The notes under the pieces were generated by a model. The model saw only the letters and a list, made by a program, of their open reading frames with translations, had not been told where the DNA came from and did not search any database. A stretch of DNA of 64,000 bases from Pseudomonas sp. W4I3 (lineage in GTDB: Bacteria; Pseudomonadota; Gammaproteobacteria; Pseudomonadales; Pseudomonadaceae): positions 2,441,501 to 2,505,500 of the forward strand of contig NZ_JAUSXS010000001.1 of the NCBI RefSeq assembly GCF_030816195.1, given 5' to 3'. The position numbers and the translations under genes are program-made. Every line of letters starts with the position of its first letter. Positions within the stretch are counted from its first letter, which is position 1. This document shows positions 53,360-63,717 of the stretch, one piece after another.

Positions 53360-54913
53360 TCAGGGCTTGCGCACCCGCAGGCAACGCCACAAAGCTGCAA
53401 CCATGAGCCCGCTCACCAGCGCCCAGCCCCACGCCTGCTGATTCAACAGACCTTCCCGGAACAACTGCGGCGCAATACCGGCACCGATAATGAAGGCCAG
53501 CAACGCAATCTCCCGACGCGGCCCGCTCACCGGGCGAACCAGGTACACCAGGGCCGGCAACAGCAGTGCCGCACTTGGGAAGCTGCGATAGCGCGGGTCG
53601 AACACCAGCGCCAGCATCATCACCGCGCCGGCAAACCCGGCAATCGCCACCAGCCAGCCTGCACGTTGCTGCAGCCAGTTGAAGGCCCGTTCACGCCAGC
53701 CGTCCCTCGCACCGAGCGCCAGCGCGGCGTGCGCCAGTACCAGCAGGTTCAGCACCACCAGCAAGCCTGCCCATACCCACTCATCATTGAAGCGCGCGGT
53801 GACGCGGGTGAGTTCAGCCCAGGTACCGATGGAGCACGCGGCGACCACACCCAGCAGCGGCAGCGCCATTGCGTTGCGTGCGCTGCGTACGCGGCCACCC
53901 AGCGCCAACGTCGCTAGCACAATGATGCCGCCGACGCCCAGCCACAGCGGCCAGTACGGCACGTTGGTCACCGGCCCGGCGAGGATGCCCTTGTCCTGGC
54001 GATCAGCGTCGAACAGGCCCCAGTAACCGCCCACGGCGCCTTCACTGGCGCGTTTCCAGGGCTGGTCAAAGGCTTCAATCAGGTTGTAGCGCCAGCCGTT
54101 GGCTTCGGCCATCGCCACGAAACCACGCATGAATTTGGCCTCGTTGACCCGGCTCGGCACGGCGGTTTCGCGTTGGCGGCCTTCACTGGGCCAACCGGTT
54201 TCGCCGATCAATATGTCCTTGGGCGCGAACCTGTTGCCGAAGGTCTGGCGTACATCGCCGACGTGCTTGAGCGCCTGGTCGATGCCCGATGGTTCATCTT
54301 CCCAGTACGGCAGCAGGTGAATGGTCAGGAAGTCCACCGCTGGGGCAATTTCCGGGTGTTGCAGCCAGAACTCCCACACATCGGCATAGGTGACCGGCTG
54401 CTTGATCTGGCTTTTGACCGTCTGGATCAGCGTCACCAGTTGTTTGGCCGTGACTTCCTTGCGCAGCAGTGCTTCGTTGCCGACGATCACCGAGGTCACC
54501 ACGTCCGGGTTGGCATTGGCGGCCGTGATCAGCTCGTCGATTTCCTTGCGGGTCGCCACCGGGTCACTGCTGACCCAGGCGCCGGCCATTACCTTCAAGC
54601 CATGCTTGCGCGCCATGTCCGGCAGGGCTTCCAGGCCGGTCATGGAGTAGGTCCGAATGCATTCGAAACGCGTGGCCAGCAGGGCCAGGTCGGCGTCCAT
54701 GCGCTCGGGGCGCAGCGTGAACGGCTGGTCGAACGGCGACTGGTCCTTGTCGAAGGGGGTATAGGAGGCACATTGCAGCTTGTGGCTGGCGCTCGCCACA
54801 TCCGGCAGCACCACTGGCCGGCCGAGGCCATACCAGTAGCCGACGAGGGCGAGCAGGCCGAGGATCAGGGCGAAAAAATAGGGCAGGGCAGGGAAGCGGG
54901 CAGTCGCGGGCAT
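53360..54913 (-). CDS. GH17-type beta-1,3-glucan enzyme with membrane domain
   Basis: A 517-residue protein: a signal anchor (11-29), a glycoside hydrolase family 17 domain (about 45-310) with acid/base E147 in VGNEALL and nucleophile E238 in IGETGWPSEG, then seven or more hydrophobic helices to the C terminus. Bacterial relatives make or remodel cyclic or branched beta-1,3-glucans in the periplasm. The start MPATARFP directly precedes the anchor; another ATG at 54946 is possible. Confidence 0.82.
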   Translation of the reverse strand: MPATARFPALPYFFALILGLLALVGYWYGLGRPVVLPDVASASHKLQCASYTPFDKDQSPFDQPFTLRPERMDADLALLATRFECIRTYSMTGLEALPDMARKHGLKVMAGAWVSSDPVATRKEIDELITAANANPDVVTSVIVGNEALLRKEVTAKQLVTLIQTVKSQIKQPVTYADVWEFWLQHPEIAPAVDFLTIHLLPYWEDEPSGIDQALKHVGDVRQTFGNRFAPKDILIGETGWPSEGRQRETAVPSRVNEAKFMRGFVAMAEANGWRYNLIEAFDQPWKRASEGAVGGYWGLFDADRQDKGILAGPVTNVPYWPLWLGVGGIIVLATLALGGRVRSARNAMALPLLGVVAACSIGTWAELTRVTARFNDEWVWAGLLVVLNLLVLAHAALALGARDGWRERAFNWLQQRAGWLVAIAGFAGAVMMLALVFDPRYRSFPSAALLLPALVYLVRPVSGPRREIALLAFIIGAGIAPQLFREGLLNQQAWGWALVSGLMVAALWRCLRVRKP

Positions 54914-54977
54914 GGTCGGCTTATCTGGGGGAGCAAAGGCGCGCATCTTACCCGTAATTGCCGCGTTCCAGTGGGGC

Positions 54978-54996
54978 TGCATGATTTTGACATGCA
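54978..54996. promoter_or_regulatory. Inverted repeat TGCATG-N7-CATGCA in the GH17/betaine-binding gap
   Basis: This perfect 6-base dyad is the only clear signal in the 332-base divergent gap 54914-55245. A TTGACA overlaps it on the + strand but has no good -10, so its role as an operator is open. Confidence 0.3.
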
Positions 54997-55245
54997 AAGT
55001 TCGGGCGGGATTTTGTCGGCATGTCCTACAAAATGGCCTGCTGGCGTTGTGATGTCGTTTCTTGCTCAACCAAGGTCGCTGGCAGAGCAGGGTAAAGGCC
55101 TACGCAGGTTGATGATAAAACGGTCAGCACTCCACTGATGCCTCAGCAACCGGATCGATGCGCGTGAAGGGGGCGCGGTGCACCGTATAACAACAGGTTG
55201 ACGTCGCTCGGCATCCGTCGGGCGCAGCACTTTCGGGGAAGTATT

Positions 55246-56097
55246 ATGAAGATGCGACGACTCTTGGGCGCAGCTGCCACTCTGGTAGTTGCGATGGGCT
55301 CCACACTGGCCAGTGCCGACAGCAAAACCCTGAGCATCGGCTACGTCGATGGCTGGTCGGACAGCGTTGCCACCACCCATGTGGCGGCAGAAGTGATCAA
55401 GCAAAAGCTCGGCTATGACGTGAAACTGCAAGCGGTCGCCACCGGGATCATGTGGCAGGGCGTCGCCACCGGCAAGCTCGACGCCATGCTGTCCGCCTGG
55501 CTGCCGGTAACCCACGGCGAATACTGGACCAAGAACAAGGACAAGGTGGTCGACTACGGCCCTAACTTCAAAGACGCGAAAATTGGCTTGATCGTGCCGG
55601 AGTACGTCAAGGCCAAGTCCATTGAAGACCTCAAGACCGACACCACCTTCAAAAACAAGATCGTCGGCATCGACGCCGGTTCAGGCGTGATGCTCAAGAC
55701 CGACGAAGCCATCAAGCAATACGGCCTGGACTACAAGCTGCAAGCCAGCTCGGGTGCCGCGATGATCGCCGAACTGACCCGTGCCGAAGACAAGCAGGAA
55801 TCCATCGCCGTCACCGGTTGGGTGCCGCACTGGATGTTCGCCAAGTGGAAACTGCGTTTCCTGGACGACCCAAAAGGGATTTATGGTGCTGCTGAAACCG
55901 TCAACAGCATCGGCAGCAAGGGCCTGGAGAAGAAAGCGCCGGAAGTCGCGGCCTTCCTGAAGAAATTCCAGTGGGCCTCCAAGGATGAAATCGGTGAAGT
56001 CATGCTCGCTATCCAAGAGGGCGCCAAGCCTGATGCGGCGGCCAAGGACTGGGTCGCCAAGCACCCTGAGCGTGTAGCGGAATGGACCGCTAAATAA
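55246..56097 (+). CDS. Glycine betaine/choline-type ABC binding protein
   Basis: A 283-residue periplasmic binding protein of the OpuAC/ProX class, with a 25-residue signal peptide (to ASA). IGYVDGWSDSVATTHVAAEVI, GIMWQGVATGKLDAMLSAWLP and GWVPHWMFAKWKLRFLDDP hold the aromatic cage residues that bind quaternary amines. No permease or ATPase is next to it, so it must work with a transporter elsewhere. GGGGAA precedes the ATG. Confidence 0.9.
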   Translation: MKMRRLLGAAATLVVAMGSTLASADSKTLSIGYVDGWSDSVATTHVAAEVIKQKLGYDVKLQAVATGIMWQGVATGKLDAMLSAWLPVTHGEYWTKNKDKVVDYGPNFKDAKIGLIVPEYVKAKSIEDLKTDTTFKNKIVGIDAGSGVMLKTDEAIKQYGLDYKLQASSGAAMIAELTRAEDKQESIAVTGWVPHWMFAKWKLRFLDDPKGIYGAAETVNSIGSKGLEKKAPEVAAFLKKFQWASKDEIGEVMLAIQEGAKPDAAAKDWVAKHPERVAEWTAK

Positions 56098-56120
56098 CCC
56101 TGCACCTTGATGCAATCCCT

Positions 56121-56209
56121 TGTGGGAGGGGGCTTGCTCCCGATAGCGGCGTGTCAGCCAGCCAGTTTTCAACTGACACACCGCCATCGGGAGCAAGCCC
56201 CCTCCCACA
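56121..56209. repeat. REP doublet, GGGAGGGGGCTTGC family, inward type
   Basis: TGTGGGAGGGGGCTTGCTCC and its inverse surround a loop with internal dyad AGCGGCGTGTCAG to CTGACACACCGCC. It lies after the betaine-binding protein gene. Confidence 0.92.
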
Positions 56210-56358
56210 TTAGTTTTGCACCGCCTCACATTTTTCTGTGCTCCAGCAATCCCTCGCTACACTCGATCTACTACTAAGGTCGTCTGGAACCCTTTCCACA
56301 GCCGCATACAGTGGATACGTTCCAATAATAAAAAAGCTGTGCTGCGAGGATAAAAACA

Positions 56359-56670
56359 ATGAACGACAGCATTTACCTCTCGATTCAAAACAGCCCGCGC
56401 TTCAAGGAGCTGGTAAGAAAAAGGGAAAGGTTCGCCTGGATTCTCTCGGCGATCATGTTAGGGCTTTACTCCGCTTTCATCCTGTTGATCGCCTACGGGC
56501 CACAAGTGCTGGGGGCCAAGCTCAGCCCTGGTTCTTCGATTACCTGGGGCATTCCCCTGGGCGTCGGGCTGATTGTGTCCGCTTTCATCCTGACCGCTAT
56601 CTACGTGCGCCGCGCCAATAGCGAATTTGACGACCTGAACAATGCGATTCTCAAGGAGGCTGCGCAATGA
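56359..56670 (+). CDS. yjcH: DUF485 membrane protein YjcH
   Basis: A 103-residue protein with two membrane helices (about 30-50 and 62-84) and the DUF485 start [22 protein letters not shown]. Its gene is always with actP, whose start it overlaps by four bases; the product is thought to assist the symporter. Confidence 0.93.
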   Translation: MNDSIYLSIQNSPRFKELVRKRERFAWILSAIMLGLYSAFILLIAYGPQVLGAKLSPGSSITWGIPLGVGLIVSAFILTAIYVRRANSEFDDLNNAILKEAAQ

Positions 56671-58325
56671 TCCGGCGTCTATTGGCTCTATTCGGCGCCT
56701 CGCTGTTCGCTCCGGCCCTTTGGGCGGCCGACGCGTTGACCGGCGAAGTGCACAAGCAACCACTGAACGTTTCGGCCATCGTGATGTTTGTCGCGTTCGT
56801 TGGCGCCACCCTGTGCATCACTTACTGGGCGTCCAAGCGCAACAAATCGGCAGCCGACTATTATGCGGCTGGCGGTAAGATCACCGGGTTCCAGAATGGC
56901 CTGGCGATTGCCGGTGACTACATGTCGGCGGCGTCCTTCCTGGGGATTTCCGCGCTGGTGTTCACTTCCGGTTACGACGGCCTGATCTACTCGATCGGCT
57001 TCCTGGTGGGCTGGCCGATCATTCTGTTCCTGATCGCCGAGCGCCTGCGTAACCTGGGCAAGTACACCTTTGCCGACGTGGCGTCCTACCGCCTCGGGCA
57101 AACCCAGATCCGCAGCCTGTCGGCCTGCGGCTCGCTGGTGGTGGTGGCGTTCTACCTGATCGCGCAGATGGTGGGCGCGGGCAAGCTGATCCAGCTGCTG
57201 TTCGGCCTCGATTACCATGTTGCGGTGATCCTGGTGGGCATCCTGATGTGCATGTACGTGCTGTTCGGCGGCATGCTGGCGACCACCTGGGTGCAGATCA
57301 TCAAGGCAGTGCTGCTGCTGTCCGGTGCCTCGTTCATGGCGCTGATGGTCATGAAACACGTCAACTTCGACTTCAACACGCTGTTTTCCGAGGCGATCAA
57401 GGTTCACCCTAAAGGTGAAGCGATCATGAGCCCGGGCGGCCTGGTGAAAGACCCGATCTCGGCATTCTCCCTGGGCCTGGCGCTGATGTTCGGTACTGCC
57501 GGCCTGCCGCACATCCTGATGCGCTTCTTCACCGTGAGCGACGCCAAGGAAGCGCGCAAGAGCGTGCTGTACGCCACCGGCTTTATCGGCTACTTCTATA
57601 TCCTGACGTTCATCATCGGCTTTGGCGCGATCCTGCTGGTCAGCACCAATCCGGCGTTCAAGGATGCAGCAGGCGCCTTGCTCGGCGGCAACAACATGGC
57701 GGCGGTGCACCTGGCCAACGCGGTGGGCGGCAGTATCTTCCTGGGCTTCATTTCGGCCGTGGCCTTCGCCACCATCCTCGCGGTGGTTGCCGGCTTGACC
57801 CTGGCCGGTGCGTCGGCGGTGTCCCATGACCTGTACGCCAGCGTGATCAAGAAGGGCAAGGCCAACGAAAAAGATGAGATTCGCGTGTCGAAGATCACCA
57901 CGGTGGCCTTGGGTGTGTTGGCAATCGGCCTGGGTATCCTGTTCGAAAGCCAGAACATCGCGTTCATGGTTGGCTTGGCCTTCTCGATTGCCGCCAGCTG
58001 TAACTTCCCGGTGCTGCTGCTTTCCATGTACTGGAAAAACCTCACCACCCGTGGCGCCATGATTGGCGGCTGGCTGGGCTTGATCAGTGCCGTAGGCCTG
58101 ATGGTTCTCGGCCCGACCATCTGGGTATCGATCCTGCACCATGAGAAAGCGATCTTCCCGTACGAATACCCGGCGCTGTTCTCGATGATCATCGCATTCG
58201 TGGGTATCTGGTTCTTCTCCATCACCGACAAGTCGGCGGCGGCAGAGAAAGAGCGTGCGCTGTACTTCCCGCAGTTTGTGCGTTCGCAGACTGGCCTGGG
58301 GGCGAGTGGGGCGGTTAATCACTAA
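56667..58325 (+). CDS. actP: Cation/acetate symporter ActP
   Basis: A 552-residue sodium:solute symporter with a signal-like N terminus and 13 hydrophobic segments; [32 protein letters not shown] and [22 protein letters not shown] are diagnostic. It takes up acetate and other short carboxylates, feeding the citrate synthase reaction encoded nearby. Confidence 0.96.
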   Translation: MIRRLLALFGASLFAPALWAADALTGEVHKQPLNVSAIVMFVAFVGATLCITYWASKRNKSAADYYAAGGKITGFQNGLAIAGDYMSAASFLGISALVFTSGYDGLIYSIGFLVGWPIILFLIAERLRNLGKYTFADVASYRLGQTQIRSLSACGSLVVVAFYLIAQMVGAGKLIQLLFGLDYHVAVILVGILMCMYVLFGGMLATTWVQIIKAVLLLSGASFMALMVMKHVNFDFNTLFSEAIKVHPKGEAIMSPGGLVKDPISAFSLGLALMFGTAGLPHILMRFFTVSDAKEARKSVLYATGFIGYFYILTFIIGFGAILLVSTNPAFKDAAGALLGGNNMAAVHLANAVGGSIFLGFISAVAFATILAVVAGLTLAGASAVSHDLYASVIKKGKANEKDEIRVSKITTVALGVLAIGLGILFESQNIAFMVGLAFSIAASCNFPVLLLSMYWKNLTTRGAMIGGWLGLISAVGLMVLGPTIWVSILHHEKAIFPYEYPALFSMIIAFVGIWFFSITDKSAAAEKERALYFPQFVRSQTGLGASGAVNH

Positions 58326-58342
58326 GGTTGTAGCTGGATAAG

Positions 58343-58375
58343 AATGCCCCGGTCGAAAGGCCGGGGTATTTTTTT
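58343..58375 (+). terminator. Terminator after actP
   Basis: Stem GCCCCGG/CCGGGGT around TCGAAAG followed by a run of eight T (one A), 18 bases after the stop. Confidence 0.88.
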
Positions 58376-58407
58376 GTCTGCAGATTTGTGGTGCCTGCTC
58401 CGGCCTC

Positions 58408-58497
58408 ATCGGGGGCAAGCCCCCTCCCACATTTGACTGTATTCACACGTTCAGATGTGTGAACCCAATCCAGTGTGGGAGGGGGCTTGCCTCCGAT
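58408..58497. repeat. REP doublet, GGGAGGGGGCTTGC family, outward type
   Basis: Outward arms around TTTGACTGTATTCACA to TGTGTGAACCCAATCC, nearly the same spacer as at 53263-53352. Lies between actP and gltA terminators. Confidence 0.92.
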
Positions 58498-58521
58498 AGC
58501 GATACCTCAGGCGGCACAAAC

Positions 58522-58553
58522 AAAAACGGCCTCCACTAAGGGAGGCCGTTTTC
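58522..58553 (-). terminator. Terminator of gltA
   Basis: AAAACGGCCTCC/GGAGGCCGTTTT stem with a short loop; on the minus strand the T run follows, 18 bases after the gltA stop. Confidence 0.88.
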
Positions 58554-58571
58554 AATCCAGCTGGGCAATGC

Positions 58572-59861
58572 TTACTTGCGATCTTCCAGCTTGGTAATGT
58601 CACGCGACTCGTAGCCGGTGTACAGCTGGCGCGGGCGGCCAATCTTGTACGGGCTGGAGAGCATTTCCTTCCAGTGGGAGATCCAGCCCACGGTCCGCGC
58701 CAGGGCGAAGATCACGGTGAACATGCTGGTTGGTATGCCGATCGCCTTGAGGATGATCCCCGAGTAGAAGTCGACGTTCGGGTACAGCGAGCGTTCGATG
58801 AAGTACGGGTCGGTCAGGGCGATCTCTTCCAGGCGCATGGCCAGTTCGAGTTGCGGATCGTTCTTGATGCCCAGTTCCTTCAACACTTCGTCGCAGGTCT
58901 GCTTCATCACGGTAGCGCGCGGGTCGCGGTTCTTGTAGACCCGATGACCGAAGCCCATCAACTTGAACGGATCGTTCTTGTCCTTGGCCTTGGCGATGAA
59001 CTTGTCGATGTTCGACACATCGCCGATTTCATCGAGCATGGTCAACACGGCTTCGTTCGCACCGCCGTGGGCAGGGCCCCAGAGCGCGGCGATACCGGCG
59101 GCAATACAGGCGAACGGGTTGGCACCCGAAGAGCCCGCCAGACGCACGGTAGAGGTGGAGGCGTTCTGTTCGTGGTCGGCGTGGAGGATGAAGATCCGGT
59201 CCATGGCCTTGGCAAGCGTCGGGCTGATCGGTTTGATCTCGCACGGCGTGTTGAACATCATGTGCAGGAAGTTTTCCGCGTACGTCAGGTCGTTGCGCGG
59301 GTACATCATGGGTTGACCCATGGAGTACTTGTAAACCATTGCGGCCAGGGTCGGCATCTTGGCAACCAGGCGGATCGCTGAAATTTCGCGATGCTGCGGG
59401 TTATTGATGTCCAGTGAGTCGTGATAGAAGGCCGACAGGGCGCCGACCACGCCGCACATGACGGCCATCGGGTGGGCGTCGCGACGGAAGCCGTTGAAGA
59501 AGGTCTTCAACTGCTCGTGAACCATGGTGTGGTTCTTCACGGTGCTGACGAACTGGGCTTTCTGCTCGGCTGTTGGCAATTCGCCATTTAGCAGCAGGTA
59601 GCAGGTTTCCAGGTAGTCCGACTGCTCGGCCAGTTGCTCGATCGGGTAGCCGCGGTGAAGCAGAATGCCATTATCGCCATCGATATAGGTGATCTTCGAC
59701 TCGCAAGAGGCGGTCGACATGAAGCCTGGGTCGAATGTGAAACGGCCCGTGGCCGTCAGGCCCCGTACGTCGATAACATCGGGACCAACGGTGCCGGTTA
59801 AAATGGGCAGCTCGACGGGGGCTGCGCCCTCGATGATCAACTGCGCTTTTTTGTCAGCCAT
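58572..59861 (-). CDS. gltA: Citrate synthase GltA
   Basis: A 429-residue hexameric (type II) citrate synthase. Catalytic histidines lie in [20 protein letters not shown] and [16 protein letters not shown], with the catalytic Asp near DVDFYSG-type NVDFYSGII. It joins acetyl-CoA and oxaloacetate. Divergent from sdhCDAB; own sigma70 promoter at 59920-59947. Confidence 0.97.
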   Translation of the reverse strand: MADKKAQLIIEGAAPVELPILTGTVGPDVIDVRGLTATGRFTFDPGFMSTASCESKITYIDGDNGILLHRGYPIEQLAEQSDYLETCYLLLNGELPTAEQKAQFVSTVKNHTMVHEQLKTFFNGFRRDAHPMAVMCGVVGALSAFYHDSLDINNPQHREISAIRLVAKMPTLAAMVYKYSMGQPMMYPRNDLTYAENFLHMMFNTPCEIKPISPTLAKAMDRIFILHADHEQNASTSTVRLAGSSGANPFACIAAGIAALWGPAHGGANEAVLTMLDEIGDVSNIDKFIAKAKDKNDPFKLMGFGHRVYKNRDPRATVMKQTCDEVLKELGIKNDPQLELAMRLEEIALTDPYFIERSLYPNVDFYSGIILKAIGIPTSMFTVIFALARTVGWISHWKEMLSSPYKIGRPRQLYTGYESRDITKLEDRK

Positions 59862-59919
59862 GTGGCCTCCTATTTATGCTTCAAATCATCAGACAGACCC
59901 CCCACGCAGGGCCCGCACC

Positions 59920-59947
59920 ACTATAGTGAGATAAATTCAGATGTCAA
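59920..59947 (-). promoter_or_regulatory. Sigma70 promoter of gltA
   Basis: On the minus strand TTGACA, 16 bases, TATAGT, 59-86 bases before the gltA start. The 365-base gap 59862-60226 holds this, the sdh promoter and the sdh leader; no gene. Confidence 0.7.
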
Positions 59948-60061
59948 TTTGCCTAAAGTCTTGCTCCAGAAGGCTTTAACCGTACTTTTTCGTCGAAATT
60001 GACTGCCATTTACGCCTTTTATCCCGTCAGCGCAATCCGCTATTAGGGTGAGGTGTGCGCG

Positions 60062-60090
60062 TTGTCATTAGTAACCTAACTGTCTATACT
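60062..60090 (+). promoter_or_regulatory. Sigma70 promoter of sdhCDAB
   Basis: TTGTCA, exactly 17 bases, TATACT. Transcription would begin near 60097 and give a leader of about 130 bases that contains GTCGCACTCCC twice (60135-60145 and 60167-60177). Confidence 0.75.
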
Positions 60091-60226
60091 CGGCCACCGA
60101 CCGCCAAGGGCTTTTGGGCTTGCTTTCATTGGGGGTCGCACTCCCTGGGTGGTGCTTACCTGACCAGTCGCACTCCCCAACAACTTTGCCCTGATTGTTA
60201 GGGGCTCTTCAGTGTGAAAAAAAGCC

Positions 60227-60601
60227 GTGAATAGCCAACGACCTGTAAACCTAGACCTAAGGACCATCAAACTCCCCATCACCGGCGTTACGTCGTTCCT
60301 GCACCGTGTTTCCGGCATCATCCTGTTCCTGGGCCTGGGCATCATGCTTTATGCATTGAGCAAATCCCTGGGTTCCGCGGAAGGTTACGCCGAGGTGAAG
60401 GCAACCTTGACCAGTCCGCTGGCCAAGTTCGTAGCATGGGGCCTCCTGTCCGCTCTGCTGTATCACCTGGTAGCCGGTGTGCGCCACTTGATCATGGATG
60501 CGGGTATCGGTGAGACGCTGGAAGGCGGCCGCCTGGGCTCGAAAATCATCATCGCCATTTCCGTGGTGCTGATCGTTCTGGCAGGAGTTTGGATATGGTA
60601 A
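60227..60601 (+). CDS. sdhC: Succinate dehydrogenase cytochrome b subunit SdhC
   Basis: A 124-residue membrane subunit with three helices; RPVNLDLRTIKLPITGVTSFLHRVSG is the typical start, and the heme b ligand His lies in YHLVAGVRHL. GTG start. First gene of sdhCDAB; overlaps sdhD by seven bases. Confidence 0.94.
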   Translation: MNSQRPVNLDLRTIKLPITGVTSFLHRVSGIILFLGLGIMLYALSKSLGSAEGYAEVKATLTSPLAKFVAWGLLSALLYHLVAGVRHLIMDAGIGETLEGGRLGSKIIIAISVVLIVLAGVWIW

Positions 60602-60963
60602 CCAGCGTAACGAATCTGTCGCGTTCGGGCCTCTATGACTGGATGGCACAGCGTGTGTCTGCGGTCGTTCTCGCGGCTTATTTCATTTTTCTGATCGGAT
60701 ACCTCGTCGCAAACCCGGGCATCGGCTATGAGCAATGGCACGGCCTGTTCGCCCACAATGCGATGCGAATCTTCAGTCTGCTGGCCCTTGTGGCCCTGGG
60801 CGCTCACGCCTGGGTCGGCATGTGGACCATCGCGACCGACTACCTGACGCCAATGGCGCTGGGCAAGTCCGCGACCGCAGTACGTTTCCTCTTCCAGGCA
60901 GTATGCGGCATCGCGATGTTCGCTTACTTCGTCTGGGGTGTGCAGATTCTTTGGGGTATCTGA
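60595..60963 (+). CDS. sdhD: Succinate dehydrogenase membrane anchor SdhD
   Basis: A 122-residue subunit with three helices and SGLYDWMAQRVSAVVLAAYF at the N terminus; the second heme ligand His is in ALGAHAWVGMW. With SdhC it forms the quinone and heme site. Start inside the end of sdhC. Confidence 0.94.
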   Translation: MVTSVTNLSRSGLYDWMAQRVSAVVLAAYFIFLIGYLVANPGIGYEQWHGLFAHNAMRIFSLLALVALGAHAWVGMWTIATDYLTPMALGKSATAVRFLFQAVCGIAMFAYFVWGVQILWGI

Positions 60964-60966
60964 TTC

Positions 60967-62739
60967 ATGGCTAACATTCCTACTATTTCATTCGACGCCA
61001 TCATTATTGGTGGCGGCGGTGCCGGCATGCGCGCTGCGCTGCAGCTGGCCCAGGGTGGCCACAAGACCGCCGTGATCACCAAGGTGTTCCCGACGCGTTC
61101 GCACACCGTATCGGCCCAGGGTGGCATTACCTGCGCGATCGCTTCCGCCGACCCGAACGATGACTGGCGCTGGCACATGTACGATACCGTCAAGGGTTCC
61201 GACTACATCGGCGACCAGGATGCTATCGAATACATGTGTCAGGAAGGCCCGGCCGCGGTGTTCGAGCTGGACCACATGGGTCTGCCGTTCTCCCGTACCG
61301 AGCAAGGCCGTATCTACCAGCGTCCATTCGGCGGCCAGTCGAAGGATTACGGTAAAGGTGGCCAGGCTGCCCGTACCTGCGCTGCGTCCGACCGTACCGG
61401 TCACGCACTGCTGCACACCCTTTATCAGGGCAACCTGAAAGCCGGTACCACGTTCCTGAACGAGTACTACGCAGTGGATCTGGTGAAGAATGCCGACGGC
61501 GCGTTCGTCGGTGTGATCGCCATCTGCATCGAAACCGGTGAAACCACCTACATCCGCGCCAAGGCTACCGTGCTGGCAACCGGCGGTGCAGGTCGTATCT
61601 ACGCCTCGACCACCAACGCCCTGATCAACACCGGTGACGGCGTCGGCATGGCACTGCGTGCAGGCGTGCCGGTACAAGACATCGAAATGTGGCAGTTCCA
61701 CCCGACCGGCATCGCCGGCGCCGGTGTACTGGTCACCGAAGGTTGCCGCGGTGAAGGTGGCTACCTGATCAACAAGCACGGCGAGCGTTTCATGGAGCGT
61801 TATGCTCCGAACGCCAAAGACCTTGCTGGTCGTGACGTTGTGGCTCGTTCGATGGTTAAAGAGATCATCGCCGGCAACGGCTGTGGCCCGAACGGCGACC
61901 ACGTACTGCTCAAGCTCGATCACCTGGGCGAAGAAGTGCTGCACAGCCGTCTGCCAGGTATCTGCGAGCTGTCCAAGACCTTCGCTCACGTTGACCCGGT
62001 GGTTGCGCCCGTTCCAGTGGTTCCAACTTGCCACTATATGATGGGCGGCGTGCCGACCAACATTCATGGCCAGGCGATCACCCAGAATGCCGAAGGCGTG
62101 GACGAGATCATTCATGGTCTGTTCGCGGTAGGCGAAGTCGCCTGCGTATCGGTTCACGGCGCCAACCGCCTGGGCGGCAACTCGCTGCTCGACCTGGTGG
62201 TATTCGGCCGCGCCGCCGGCCTGCACCTGGAAAAAGCCCTGACCGACGGCATCGAATACGATGACGCCACCGACGCCAACATCGAAGCCGCCCTGGCGCG
62301 TCTGAACGCTCTGAACGAGCGCACGGATGGCGAAGACGTGGCAACCTTGCGTCGCGAGCTGCAAAGCTGCATGCAGAACTACTTCGGTGTGTTCCGTACC
62401 GGCGAATACATGCAGAAGGGCATCGCCCAGTTGGCCGACCTGCGCAAGCGTATCGCCAACGTCAAGATCAACGATAAGAGCCAGGCGTTCAACACCGCTC
62501 GTATCGAAGCCCTTGAGCTGCAAAACCTGCTGGAAGTGGCTGAAGCGACTGCGATCGCCGCCGAGGTTCGTAAAGAATCCCGTGGTGCTCACGCTCGTGA
62601 AGACTTTGAAGACCGCGACGACGAGAACTGGTTGTGCCACACCCTGTACTTCCCGGGTGACAAGCGCGTGACCAAGCGTGCCGTGAACTTCTCGCCGAAG
62701 ACGGTGCCGACGTTTGAACCGAAGATTCGGACTTACTAA
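60967..62739 (+). CDS. sdhA: Succinate dehydrogenase flavoprotein SdhA
   Basis: A 590-residue flavoprotein: FAD site [15 protein letters not shown]-linked H46 in [11 protein letters not shown], and active-site [21 protein letters not shown]. It oxidises succinate to fumarate. Three bases after sdhD. Confidence 0.98.
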   Translation: MANIPTISFDAIIIGGGGAGMRAALQLAQGGHKTAVITKVFPTRSHTVSAQGGITCAIASADPNDDWRWHMYDTVKGSDYIGDQDAIEYMCQEGPAAVFELDHMGLPFSRTEQGRIYQRPFGGQSKDYGKGGQAARTCAASDRTGHALLHTLYQGNLKAGTTFLNEYYAVDLVKNADGAFVGVIAICIETGETTYIRAKATVLATGGAGRIYASTTNALINTGDGVGMALRAGVPVQDIEMWQFHPTGIAGAGVLVTEGCRGEGGYLINKHGERFMERYAPNAKDLAGRDVVARSMVKEIIAGNGCGPNGDHVLLKLDHLGEEVLHSRLPGICELSKTFAHVDPVVAPVPVVPTCHYMMGGVPTNIHGQAITQNAEGVDEIIHGLFAVGEVACVSVHGANRLGGNSLLDLVVFGRAAGLHLEKALTDGIEYDDATDANIEAALARLNALNERTDGEDVATLRRELQSCMQNYFGVFRTGEYMQKGIAQLADLRKRIANVKINDKSQAFNTARIEALELQNLLEVAEATAIAAEVRKESRGAHAREDFEDRDDENWLCHTLYFPGDKRVTKRAVNFSPKTVPTFEPKIRTY

Positions 62740-62750
62740 GGGTGGCTGCC

Positions 62751-63455
62751 ATGTTGAAAGTCAGTGTTTATCGCTACAACCCTGATCAGGACGCTGCGCC
62801 GTTCATGCAGGAGTTCCAGGTCGATACCGGTGGTAAAGACCTGATGGTGCTGGATGTACTGGCACTGATCAAAGAGCAGGACGAGGGTTTCTCCTATCGT
62901 CGCTCTTGCCGTGAAGGTGTGTGCGGTTCCGACGGCATGAACATCAACGGCAAAAACGGCCTGGCGTGCATCACGCCGCTGTCCGCCGTGGTTAAAGGCA
63001 ACAAGCTGATCGTTCGTCCACTGCCAGGTTTGCCGGTTATCCGTGACCTGGTTGTCGATATGAGCATCTTCTACAAGCAATACGAGAAAGTTAAGCCGTT
63101 CCTGCAGAACGACACGCCGGCTCCGGCCATCGAGCGTCTGCAGTCCCCGGAAGAGCGTGAAAAACTCGACGGTCTGTACGAGTGCATCCTGTGCGCTTGC
63201 TGCTCGACTTCGTGCCCGTCCTTCTGGTGGAACCCGGACAAGTTCCTGGGTCCAGCTGCGCTGCTGCAAGCCTACCGCTTCCTGGCAGACAGCCGTGACA
63301 CCAAGACGTCCGAGCGCCTGGCTTCGCTGGATGACCCGTTCAGCGTATTCCGCTGCCGCGGGATCATGAACTGCGTCAACGTATGTCCCAAAGGCCTGAA
63401 CCCGACTAAGGCCATTGGTCACATTCGTAACATGCTGCTGCAGAGCGGCGTGTAA
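62751..63455 (+). CDS. sdhB: Succinate dehydrogenase iron-sulfur protein SdhB
   Basis: A 234-residue protein with [2Fe-2S] ligands in CREGVCGSDGMNINGKNGLAC and [4Fe-4S]/[3Fe-4S] ligands in CILCACCSTSCPSFWW and NCVNVCPKGLNP. It passes electrons from FAD to ubiquinone. Start MLKVSVYRYN by family; GTG three codons upstream is possible. Confidence 0.97.
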   Translation: MLKVSVYRYNPDQDAAPFMQEFQVDTGGKDLMVLDVLALIKEQDEGFSYRRSCREGVCGSDGMNINGKNGLACITPLSAVVKGNKLIVRPLPGLPVIRDLVVDMSIFYKQYEKVKPFLQNDTPAPAIERLQSPEEREKLDGLYECILCACCSTSCPSFWWNPDKFLGPAALLQAYRFLADSRDTKTSERLASLDDPFSVFRCRGIMNCVNVCPKGLNPTKAIGHIRNMLLQSGV

Positions 63456-63717
63456 CTGACGTTGCAGTAAAAGCAGGACCGTTGTGCCCGTAAATGCTGC
63501 GGCGCAGGCTTCAACCGGCGCCGTAGTTTTAACTTGAGCAGCGACTTACAAAGCCGCAGCTCTTATTTTGAAGAAATGAGACAAGCAGGGGCATTCGGGT
63601 TGGTACCCGAACTATCAGCGTGATCCTAAGTGGCTTGTTTTGGTCGCTGCACTTGGCCTTTTGCAAGCAAACTCGGTGTTTTCGCCGGTGGTGTCCCCAA
63701 ATCGAGGGTGACCAAGC

